Assembly: GCA_002391465.1 (NCBI GenBank) | Contig: DGFC01000157.1 | Location: 1 to 6,253 of the forward strand | Direction: 5' to 3' | Source of the DNA: Firmicutes bacterium UBA3910 | Lineage (GTDB): Bacteria > Bacillota > Limnochordia > Darwinibacteriales > Darwinibacteriaceae | DNA: 6,253 bases | Notes under the pieces: model-generated | Told to the model about the DNA's origin: nothing | Database searches by the model: none | The model's input: the letters and a program-made list of their open reading frames with translations, nothing else | Made by a program: the position numbers and the translations under genes | Part shown: piece after piece, positions 1-5,308 of the stretch | Numbering within the stretch: position 1 is the first letter of the stretch | How the letters are laid out: each line of letters starts with the position of its first letter

Positions 1-22
1 CTACCGACTGAGCTAATGGCTC
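1..22 (-). tRNA. tRNA-Lys, 5' part only (cut by window edge)
   Basis: Read on the minus strand, these 22 bases form the start of a tRNA: a 7-nt acceptor strand GAGCCAT, T8, A9, the D-stem GCTC, and a D-loop with the invariant A14 and GG (AGTCGGTA). The acceptor strand and D-arm match what I remember of Firmicute tRNA-Lys (5' GAGCCATTAGCTCAG). The anticodon lies outside the window, so the lysine identity is an inference from the acceptor and D-arm sequence. A strong promoter sits directly upstream. Confidence 0.8.
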
Positions 23-36
23 ATCATGCAACGTTT

Positions 37-65
37 ATTATAACAGAGGGTCAAAAACGGGTCAA
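37..65 (-). promoter_or_regulatory. sigma-A promoter of the tRNA gene
   Basis: On the minus strand a -35 box TTGACC (bases 65-60) and a perfect -10 box TATAAT (42-37) are separated by exactly 17 bp. The -10 box lies 14 bp from the first base of the mature tRNA, so transcription would start only a few bases before it. This is the near-consensus pattern expected for a highly expressed stable RNA. Confidence 0.85.
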
Positions 66-84
66 CACCTTTTGTCCCAAAGGG

Positions 85-113
85 TGGTTTATGCCGGACA
101 AAGCAGTTATAAT
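85..113 (+). promoter_or_regulatory. candidate sigma-A promoter of rodA
   Basis: A perfect TATAAT lies at 108-113, with a poor -35 (TGGTTT, 85-90) at 17 bp spacing. Transcription would begin near 120 and give a leader of about 25 nt before the rodA start. The weak -35 suggests modest strength or a need for an activator. The promoter is divergent from the tRNA promoter, with about 20 bp between the two -35 regions. Confidence 0.5.
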
Positions 114-145
114 AGAAGCAAGTAGAGGGAGGTACTGGCTGCAGC

Positions 146-1282
146 ATGAGAATTCCCCGACGTTATTGGCGCAATTTGGACTGGCCCCTGATCTTAGCTG
201 TGCTGGCACTAGTCGGCATCGGCCTAGTTGTGATCTATTCAGCTTCCCATTCCCAGCTGGAAGCTTTAGGCGCCAGCCCCTTTTACTATGTTAAACGCCA
301 GCTGTTAGCCTTTGGCCTGGGAAGTGTCCTCGCAGTAATCATCCTTTCCATGGATTACCGCGCCTGGCTGCCCTGGACCCGCCTCATCTATTTCGGCAAT
401 GCTGCCCTTTTGATGGTCGTTTTGGTGCTGGGAACAACAGTCTTTGGCTCCCAACGCTGGGTGAGAATCGGTCCCTTGACTATTCAACCCTCCGAGCTCG
501 CGAAACTAGCCCTGGTCCTAGCCTTAGCCAAGCTTTTCTCTGAACACGAGAACGCCCGGGATCTCAGGCAGGTGGCCCGCGCTTTCCTCATGACCTTTAT
601 CCTGGCTGGCCTCATTCTACGCCAGCCCGACCTGGGTACGGCAGCCATTTTCATCTGTCTTTTGTTCACACTGTGGTTTGTCAGTGATGCTAAGCCCAAA
701 CACATCTTGGTGGCAGGCTCCAGTCTGGTCTTCCTAGCCGTAGTGGCTATTGTAGTTTCTTTCATGGGCTGGGTAAACATTATTAAGCCCTATCAGCTGA
801 AACGGCTGCTCGTTTTCCTCGATCCCTATGCGGACCCCACCGGAGCTGGCTGGAATATTATCCAATCCATGATAGCTATTGGCTCAGGCGGCTTTTTGGG
901 CAAGGGGCTCCTGAATGGAACCCAAAGTTCACTGCGCTTTCTACCGGCCAATCACACTGACTTTGTCTTTTCGGTTGTGGCGGAAGAGCTGGGTTTTGTG
1001 GGGGCAATGGTGGTCTTGAGCCTGTACGTCTTTTTAATTTGGCGTGGTCTTCGCATAGCAGCCAAAGCCAAGGATACCTATGGCACGCTCCTGGCTACCG
1101 GTGCCACGAGTATCTTCTTTTTCCACTTAGTGATCAACGTCGGTATGACGTTGGGGATTATGCCTGTAACCGGCCTCCCCCTCCCCTTCATCACCGCTGG
1201 GGGCAGTACCATGCTCACCAGTCTGCTGGCCATTGGCATCATTTTAAACGTGGGACTCAGACGCATTAAGATCATGTTTTAG
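146..1282 (+). CDS. rodA: RodA, SEDS-family peptidoglycan glycosyltransferase (rod shape)
   Basis: Polytopic membrane protein of 378 residues, the usual RodA size, with about ten hydrophobic segments. SEDS proteins polymerise lipid II into glycan strands together with a class B PBP; RodA serves the elongation (MreBCD) complex. Visible motifs are GSQRW (101-105), QPSELAKL (114-121), PDLGTA (161-166), QSMIAIGSGG (240-249), GKG..NGTQ (252-260), HTDF (270-273) holding the expected catalytic Asp272, and PVTGLPLPF (340-348). The GWNIIQS and GTQSSLRFLP stretches favour RodA over FtsW or SpoVE, although a sporulation or division paralogue is not fully excluded. The residue often Glu before HTDF is Ala/Asn here (LPANHTDF), a variation also seen in Firmicute RodA proteins. 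The start ATG follows the ribosome site AGGGAGGT (126-133) at a rather long 12-nt spacing. No mre, min or pbp gene lies next to it. Its 3' end overlaps the convergent gene by 39 bp and no terminator is visible after it. Confidence 0.93.
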   Translation: MRIPRRYWRNLDWPLILAVLALVGIGLVVIYSASHSQLEALGASPFYYVKRQLLAFGLGSVLAVIILSMDYRAWLPWTRLIYFGNAALLMVVLVLGTTVFGSQRWVRIGPLTIQPSELAKLALVLALAKLFSEHENARDLRQVARAFLMTFILAGLILRQPDLGTAAIFICLLFTLWFVSDAKPKHILVAGSSLVFLAVVAIVVSFMGWVNIIKPYQLKRLLVFLDPYADPTGAGWNIIQSMIAIGSGGFLGKGLLNGTQSSLRFLPANHTDFVFSVVAEELGFVGAMVVLSLYVFLIWRGLRIAAKAKDTYGTLLATGATSIFFFHLVINVGMTLGIMPVTGLPLPFITAGGSTMLTSLLAIGIILNVGLRRIKIMF

Positions 1283-3352
1283 CCGCAGGGCAAGGAGCAG
1301 TTGGGTGCTGGACGCGAAATAGAGGCAGGTGGCTGCTGCCACAACGCCCGAATCATTGAAGATAAACGCAGCAAGGGAACCAATGGCTATCCCCCGCATG
1401 CCAATGGCAATGAAGGGATAGTCTTTTTTTAGCCAGGCAATAAAGGTTGAGGGCCAGATAAAGCTGGCTCCCATGGCAGCAATGGCCATAACCAGAGCCC
1501 TGCTCCAAACGCTGTAGCGGAGCAGCCTGAGGTTCATGGCCAGCTTACGCGTGATAATCTGCCTGATAGCCAAAATTCCATCCCGTTTGATTAATCCCAC
1601 CGTCTGGCCGATGTGGGACTGCTCGCCCGCGTGGTTACCCTGATCCACCAGCATCAAAAGGGCAAGCACGGCTACAACTGCCGCACAGAGTGCTAACAAA
1701 CGCCCCAGGTGTGTTTTCTGTCCCCGTAGTTCGAGCCAGGTATAACCAAAGGCGAAGACAGCTGAAATGGCCCCACCCACATTTGTGCCCAGGCTGGGTG
1801 CACCGATCACGACCAGCACACTAAGGAACAGGATTGGCGAAAGCCATTTCAAATGGGCTGGGTGTGTCCCCTTCTGCCAAAGTACTGATAGACAGAGAAC
1901 GGTTGTCCCCACCAAAAAGCCCATCAACTCATTGCCGATCCCGTAAAACCGAGCACCGGCAATGGCGTCGTAGCCTAAATAGGAAAAGCGCAACAGCCAA
2001 CTGCCCCCAAGTACATCTAGGGCAACCACCACAGTTGTAACACCTGCAATAATACCAACCCTGACCAGCAGATCCTTACAGGCATACTCCAAGAACAGAA
2101 AGGCAGCAGCCAGAACCAAGATCAGCCAGAAGGAAGCGGGCAGAAGCACAAAGGCTAAGGGAAGGACGAGAAAGCCTGTGAGCAGACGCTGGAAAAGGCT
2201 GATAATGGAGGAGGACGGCCGGCTGATAATCAAAACGATCAGACAGGCACCGTGTAGGGCGATCTGGAGTGAGATCACGCCCCGTAGGACAAGACCCCTC
2301 TGTTGATTGACATGCTCTAGACGCTCCTGTGTCTTCACTAGATGGGAAAAGGGATCAGGATGGGCTGTAATCACCGCTTCCCGACCTAGGAAGGGTTCGC
2401 TGTAATCAATATTTAACAGGGCAAGAATAGTGGGAGCTATATCTATATTAGCAATCAGTCCCGGCCAATGGGTTGTGCCTGAAGTGAGAAGGCCTCCCTC
2501 GAGACCGATACACAAAACGGGGGTTAGCCATAGCCCAAGTTCGGCCCTTTCCCTACCGGGGTGGGGACTGACCACAAAAATGACAGTGCCGTCCCGGCGT
2601 GATTGGGAAAGCCCATGTATAAAAGCTTTGGCTTCACTCACCATGCGGCCCTGCAGTTTCTCCCTCTGCTCCGCCGTTAAAAATTTCTGGTACTGGTCAA
2701 AACGGAACGGATCACCTAAGTCCACCACCACAAGCCTCTCTCCAGCCCGCAGAACCTCTGCCGAGAGTCTTGCGTAATCGGTCCTCAGGCCATAAGGATA
2801 CGTAATATCTTCCGTTAATAGGTGATCGCCAATTTCGCCTAGCCACACCCTGCCCCATTCGTCCATGGCAGCTAGGGCAGCCCAGCTGCCCTTCATTTCG
2901 GCGTCACTGCTGCCCAGGACTCGAGCGGGCATCCCTCGGTTGGCCAAGGCACTGCCTAACGCCCCCAGTTTCATCGTGTAATTCACAGTCTGCGCCGCCT
3001 GGATCAGGTTAATCTCCGGTTGAATAAATGGCGTGGGCTCTTTCCCGGTACGGAGCAAGAATATGTCACCGGCTCGCTCCACCGTAGTAAAGGCTTCTGC
3101 CCCGGAAAATCCCACCGTCCTGGCCCCGGCCCCAATACTTAAGTAGGAGGCGGAAGGTTCACTTCCCCCGCCTGAGCGTGTGTTCATTATCCCCAGTGCC
3201 AGCGGCTCTAGATCGCAGAGGTCTTTGATCTGCTCCCACTCTAGGCCGTGCCAGAGCACGAGAATAATCTGGTCAACCTGGGCTGTTCCTGCTTTGGGTG
3301 CACTGAGCAGAAGGATTAGGGCAATGGTCGTGACCAGCAGCCGCACCCTCAC
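1244..3352 (-). CDS. exported alkaline-phosphatase-superfamily-like domain fused to a polytopic membrane domain, function unknown
   Basis: A 702-residue protein. A signal peptide (hydrophobic 5-18, likely cleaved after GTA at 22-24) exports an N-terminal domain (about 25-350). That domain resembles the alkaline phosphatase/phosphoglycerate mutase superfamily: a first strand IILVLWHGLEW (29-39), a stretch LGIMNTRSGG...YLSIGAGAR (53-78) like the nucleophile region of iPGM-type enzymes, VVVDLGD (208-214), and ending in NIDIAPTILALLNID (302-316), a typical superfamily signature. The C-terminal half (about 355-690) has roughly ten membrane segments with the motifs FYGIGNE (469-475), GAPSLGTNVGG (517-527) and NDSGVVAAA (666-674). 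The usual metal ligands look changed: the first-strand Asp is His35, and the SDHG-type motif reads SPHPG (262-266). Catalysis is therefore uncertain. Similar uncharacterised proteins are, from memory, present in Clostridia and actinobacteria. It starts at GTG, overlapping the glycosyltransferase stop, so the two proteins probably act in one pathway on a cell-surface glycan or lipid. The domain order (outer AP domain, then many membrane helices) recalls eukaryotic GPI ethanolamine-phosphate transferases, but this is analogy only. Confidence 0.75.
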   Translation of the reverse strand: MRVRLLVTTIALILLLSAPKAGTAQVDQIILVLWHGLEWEQIKDLCDLEPLALGIMNTRSGGGSEPSASYLSIGAGARTVGFSGAEAFTTVERAGDIFLLRTGKEPTPFIQPEINLIQAAQTVNYTMKLGALGSALANRGMPARVLGSSDAEMKGSWAALAAMDEWGRVWLGEIGDHLLTEDITYPYGLRTDYARLSAEVLRAGERLVVVDLGDPFRFDQYQKFLTAEQREKLQGRMVSEAKAFIHGLSQSRRDGTVIFVVSPHPGRERAELGLWLTPVLCIGLEGGLLTSGTTHWPGLIANIDIAPTILALLNIDYSEPFLGREAVITAHPDPFSHLVKTQERLEHVNQQRGLVLRGVISLQIALHGACLIVLIISRPSSSIISLFQRLLTGFLVLPLAFVLLPASFWLILVLAAAFLFLEYACKDLLVRVGIIAGVTTVVVALDVLGGSWLLRFSYLGYDAIAGARFYGIGNELMGFLVGTTVLCLSVLWQKGTHPAHLKWLSPILFLSVLVVIGAPSLGTNVGGAISAVFAFGYTWLELRGQKTHLGRLLALCAAVVAVLALLMLVDQGNHAGEQSHIGQTVGLIKRDGILAIRQIITRKLAMNLRLLRYSVWSRALVMAIAAMGASFIWPSTFIAWLKKDYPFIAIGMRGIAIGSLAAFIFNDSGVVAAATCLYFASSTQLLLALRLKHDLNASESHV

Positions 3353-4443
3353 TCCCCATACCCCTTGTACAGACTATGGACACTGCGAATCATCTTACTC
3401 ACATCAAAAACGGCGTTAACCCTTTCCCGGTTGAACTCACCCATGGCCTTGGCCTTTTCCGGTGCTTTCAGAATGTAGAGGAGAGCAGCAGCAAAATCGG
3501 GGGCACTGCCAGGCGAGGCCAAAAAGCCCCCCTTCTCCGCTACCACCGCTTCCCGCAGGGCGGGTAGATCCGAAACGACCACGGGTAAACGGCTTGCCAT
3601 AGCTTCCAGCACACTGAGGTTAAAACCCTCACTCAGACTGGGTAGGGCAAAGCAGTCCCAGCCCGCCATCAAACTAGGTACGTCTTCCCTCTGACCCAAA
3701 AACCTCACCTGCTCCCTAAGGCCCAAACCCTGGGCGTACCTCTCCAACCTCTCCCGCTCCGGACCATCACCTACTATAACCAGCTTTAAATCGGGCAGGA
3801 TTTTGGCCACAAGGGAAACTGCCTCAAGCAGTGTTTTAATTCCCTTGCTGGGAATCAACCTGGCCACTGTACCCACCACCCGATCCCCCGCCGAGAGCCC
3901 AGCTTCCCGGCGGGCATCCTCTGGGCTCACTTGCCCGTAGGCAGCGGCAGAAATGCCGTTATGGATGGTCATTACCCGTGCCTCAGGCGCCAGGTTCACG
4001 ATCTGCTGACGCACCGCATTGGATACACTGATAATCATATCCATACGGCGAAACAGACGCCGTTGGAGCTTACGGGCCCACCAGCGTTGCGGCCGATGGG
4101 GAAACTCAGGTAGGCTGTTGTGGGCAGTAAAGATGAAGCGGTGTGGACCTAAATGGGACAGGGCGGGGGCAGTGAGAATTGCTGCCTTTAGGCCGTGGGC
4201 ATGGATGATGGGGGCCTTTTCCGTCCTGAGGATCCGCCTTAAACGGAAGACGGCACTCAGATCTTCGCCGGGCCGCAGCCCATCGGCGATCTTGAGCGGT
4301 ATGAACCGATGCTTACCGCCCCAGCACTCCAACTCGGGGGGAGCAACTACAACAATCTCAAACTCAGACATGCCCTCTGACAACTGCTGCACATGCTGCA
4401 GAAGTCCGCCCTCCGCCGGCCGGACAACCCACACTACCTTCAT
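3349..4443 (-). CDS. GT4-family (GT-B fold) glycosyltransferase
   Basis: A 364-residue cytoplasmic or membrane-associated glycosyltransferase of the GT1/GT4 type, which transfers a sugar from a nucleotide-sugar donor with retention. The N-terminal acceptor domain (1 to about 180) has the glycine-rich start GGLLQHV (12-18), HAHG (81-84), TAHNS (106-110), SNAVR (141-145) and HNGI (161-164). The C-terminal donor domain has GTVARLIPSKG (191-201, with the phosphate-binding Arg195/Lys200), VGDGPER (224-230) and the EX7E pair Glu272/Glu280 in SEGFNLSVLEAMA. Length and motifs are complete, so it is probably active; donor and acceptor cannot be read from sequence. The ATG start follows the ribosome site GGGAGG (4458-4453) with 9-nt spacing. 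It is the first gene of a leftward operon and its TGA stop overlaps the GTG start of the AP-like membrane protein. It probably adds a sugar to a lipid-linked or wall glycan, which is an inference from context. Similar GTs act in capsule, teichoic-type polymer or glycolipid synthesis. Confidence 0.92.
   Translation of the reverse strand: MKVVWVVRPAEGGLLQHVQQLSEGMSEFEIVVVAPPELECWGGKHRFIPLKIADGLRPGEDLSAVFRLRRILRTEKAPIIHAHGLKAAILTAPALSHLGPHRFIFTAHNSLPEFPHRPQRWWARKLQRRLFRRMDMIISVSNAVRQQIVNLAPEARVMTIHNGISAAAYGQVSPEDARREAGLSAGDRVVGTVARLIPSKGIKTLLEAVSLVAKILPDLKLVIVGDGPERERLERYAQGLGLREQVRFLGQREDVPSLMAGWDCFALPSLSEGFNLSVLEAMASRLPVVVSDLPALREAVVAEKGGFLASPGSAPDFAAALLYILKAPEKAKAMGEFNRERVNAVFDVSKMIRSVHSLYKGYGE
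3361..3366 (-). promoter_or_regulatory. ribosome binding site inside the glycosyltransferase 3' end
   Basis: AAGGGG on the minus strand lies 8 nt before the GTG start at 3352 and is embedded in the last codons of the upstream gene. With the GTGA stop/start overlap (3352-3349) it supports this GTG as the true start and indicates translational coupling of the two genes. Confidence 0.7.
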
Positions 4444-4470
4444 CGGCTGTTTCCTCCCGTCATTCTCTCA

Positions 4471-4498
4471 ATTATTCTGAACCAAAATCATGAATCAA
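4471..4498 (-). promoter_or_regulatory. candidate sigma-A promoter of the glycosyltransferase operon
   Basis: On the minus strand, TTGATT (4498-4493) and AATAAT (4476-4471) are spaced 16 bp apart. They match the -35 and -10 consensus at four and five of six positions. The predicted leader is about 20 nt and contains the GGGAGG ribosome site. It occupies nearly the whole 95-bp region shared with the divergent gene at 4539. Confidence 0.5.
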
Positions 4499-4525
4499 TA
4501 CGAGCCTGGGAATACTGAAGGAAGA

Positions 4526-4531
4526 AAGGAG
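4526..4531 (+). promoter_or_regulatory. ribosome binding site deciding the GTG start at 4539
   Basis: AAGGAG with 7-nt spacing to GTG at 4539-4541 is the only strong site here. It fixes the start so that the protein begins MRRN, a positively charged N-terminus before a hydrophobic segment. No convincing sigma-A promoter for this gene was found in the 95-bp divergent region. Confidence 0.7.
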
Positions 4532-4538
4532 AGATACC

Positions 4539-4970
4539 GTGCGCCGCAATCTAACAGTGTTTTTGGGTTTGGCCGCCCTCCTGGTGGGGGTGCTCGTTTT
4601 TTCCAGCAGGCTTTCCCTCTCCGACCGAGATTCCCCCCAACCCTTACCGCAGCAAGTCAGATTGGTAGAGTACCTACCCGATTACCCACTGGCCCCCACA
4701 CCGCCTGATCATCCTTTGTCGGATATGCAGGACTTGGTTGACGAGATAGCTGAGGCAGCAGTACAAAGACAGTGGGAGGCTGCGACCATGGCGGTAGACG
4801 ATTTGGAGGAGACCTGGGAACAGGGAGTTTTCCGTCAAGAGGAGAAACTGGGCATCCAAAGGGAGATCGGCGAAACCATCGCTGAACTGCGTCGCAGCGT
4901 CTGGGCACGCAGCGAACAAGGTGCTCTCCAGGCGGCCCAAAGGCTGACCGAGCTTATCAGTGGAGTCTGA
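4539..4970 (+). CDS. small membrane-anchored helical protein, DUF4363-like
   Basis: A 143-residue protein of unknown function. Residues 1-4 are basic and 5-22 hydrophobic: an uncleaved anchor or signal sequence that would place the rest outside the membrane. A proline-rich linker follows (about 32-60, with PQPLPQQ and PLAPTPPDHP). Then come two or three amphipathic helices (about 61-142) with regularly placed Trp and acidic residues (RQWEAATMAVDDLEETWEQ at 77-95, ELRRSVWARSEQGAL at 116-130). The spacing of Trp, Ala and Leu in paired helices recalls DUF4363, a family of about 120-residue N-anchored proteins in Clostridia; the match is by eye and not certain. A general helical extracytoplasmic protein is the alternative. 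It is divergent from the glycosyltransferase operon and ends just before a strong terminator, so it is probably monocistronic. Confidence 0.8.
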   Translation: MRRNLTVFLGLAALLVGVLVFSSRLSLSDRDSPQPLPQQVRLVEYLPDYPLAPTPPDHPLSDMQDLVDEIAEAAVQRQWEAATMAVDDLEETWEQGVFRQEEKLGIQREIGETIAELRRSVWARSEQGALQAAQRLTELISGV

Positions 4971-4989
4971 GGAAGACCAGATAAGAAGG

Positions 4990-5016
4990 AAGGGAGCGTA
5001 AATGCTCCCTTTTTTT
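4990..5016 (+). terminator. rho-independent terminator of the DUF4363-like gene
   Basis: The perfect 7-bp stem AGGGAGC/GCTCCCT (4991-4997 with 5004-5010), loop GTAAAT and a following run of seven T (5010-5016) form a classic terminator 20 bp after the stop codon. On the other strand the hairpin is followed by a pyrimidine-rich but mixed tract, so it may also weakly end the convergent small gene. Confidence 0.9.
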
Positions 5017-5019
5017 GCG

Positions 5020-5214
5020 TTATTTTCCGGGGCCTTCTGGGTTAGGTGTGGGTTTGTTAGTTTTCTGCTGCTGCCTTTTTCCCATGCCTGAACCCTGTTG
5101 GCGATTTGCTAACTCTTCAGCTGTTTCAAAGTAATTATTAGCCCCTGCGGGTTTACCCGCCTTGGAAAACTGCTGTTGTTTGCGCAAATTCGCCTTTTTC
5201 TTGTCTTTCGCCAC
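5020..5214 (-). CDS. small basic Lys/Gln/Asn-rich protein, possible small acid-soluble spore protein
   Basis: A 64-residue protein without Cys or Trp and with a net charge near +9 (11 Lys, 3 Arg, 5 acidic). It is rich in Gln, Asn, Gly and Ala and likely disordered. No enzyme motif or membrane segment is visible. The stretch LRKQQQFSKAGKPAG (10-24) followed by NYFETAEELANRQQ (27-40) recalls gamma-type SASPs (VRKQNQQSAAGQGQ...EFASE) in composition and order, and FETAEE could be a spore-protease-like site. This is resemblance only. The GTG start is supported by AAGGGGG seven nt upstream. Its upstream region carries a sigma-G-like promoter, which points to expression in the forespore and is the better argument for a spore role. 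Alternative: another small basic nucleic-acid-binding protein. Confidence 0.72.
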   Translation of the reverse strand: MAKDKKKANLRKQQQFSKAGKPAGANNYFETAEELANRQQGSGMGKRQQQKTNKPTPNPEGPGK

Positions 5215-5221
5215 TCTGCCA

Positions 5222-5228
5222 CCCCCTT
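5222..5228 (-). promoter_or_regulatory. ribosome binding site of the small basic protein gene
   Basis: On the minus strand AAGGGGG precedes the GTG start at 5214 with 7-nt spacing. It marks this short frame as a translated gene and fixes its start at a non-ATG codon. Confidence 0.7.
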
Positions 5229-5235
5229 CTTCGTC

Positions 5236-5265
5236 TAGTATGGGCGAAGGAGTTTGGAGTTATAA
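5236..5265 (-). promoter_or_regulatory. candidate sigma-G (forespore) promoter of the small basic protein gene
   Basis: On the minus strand the -10 element is CATACTA (5242-5236), identical to the most common sigma-G -10 sequence. Eighteen bp upstream lies TTATA (5265-5261), agreeing with the -35 core (G-H-A-T-R) at four of five positions. Transcription would start about 14 nt before the GTG. No sigma-A -10 box is correctly placed for this gene. Sigma-F recognition cannot be excluded. Confidence 0.55.
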
Positions 5266-5266
5266 T
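5261..5266 (+). promoter_or_regulatory. candidate -10 box for the lipid kinase gene
   Basis: A perfect TATAAT lies 42 bp before the kinase ATG. The position of the -35 (about 5238-5243, GTATGG) is a poor match, so strength is uncertain. The box coincides with the putative -35 of the divergent sigma-G-like promoter. Confidence 0.4.
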
Positions 5267-5308
5267 GGCGAATTATGTCAACATTAGGGAACGGGGAGGA
5301 AAAACGAA

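Noticed and set aside
16..294. 92-codon plus-strand frame covering the tRNA end, promoters and rodA start
   Set aside because: It crosses a tRNA and two promoters and has no ribosome site; the product shows no family features. The rodA frame explains the region.
484..780. 98-codon minus-strand frame inside rodA
   Set aside because: Fully antisense to conserved SEDS motifs. The Arg/Ala/Ser-rich product is typical of a shadow frame and no Shine-Dalgarno site precedes it.
2430..2777. 115-codon plus-strand frame inside the AP-like membrane gene
   Set aside because: Antisense to the superfamily signature region; Ser/Pro/Arg-rich shadow composition and no supporting signals.
4019..4480. 153-codon plus-strand frame opposite the glycosyltransferase
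   Set aside because: Antisense to clear GT4 motifs; Arg/Trp/Ser-rich translation with no recognisable domain.
4490..4708. 72-codon plus-strand frame before and inside the DUF4363-like gene
   Set aside because: It reads through the strong ribosome site for GTG 4539 and is Pro/Arg-rich; the 143-residue frame has a proper signal segment and ribosome site.
5276..5281. Perfect TTGACA on the minus strand upstream of the small basic gene
   Set aside because: A sigma-A -10 at 16-18 bp spacing would read CTCCAA/TCCAAA, far from TATAAT, and the nearest TATAAC is only 11 bp away. I treat it as an orphan match.
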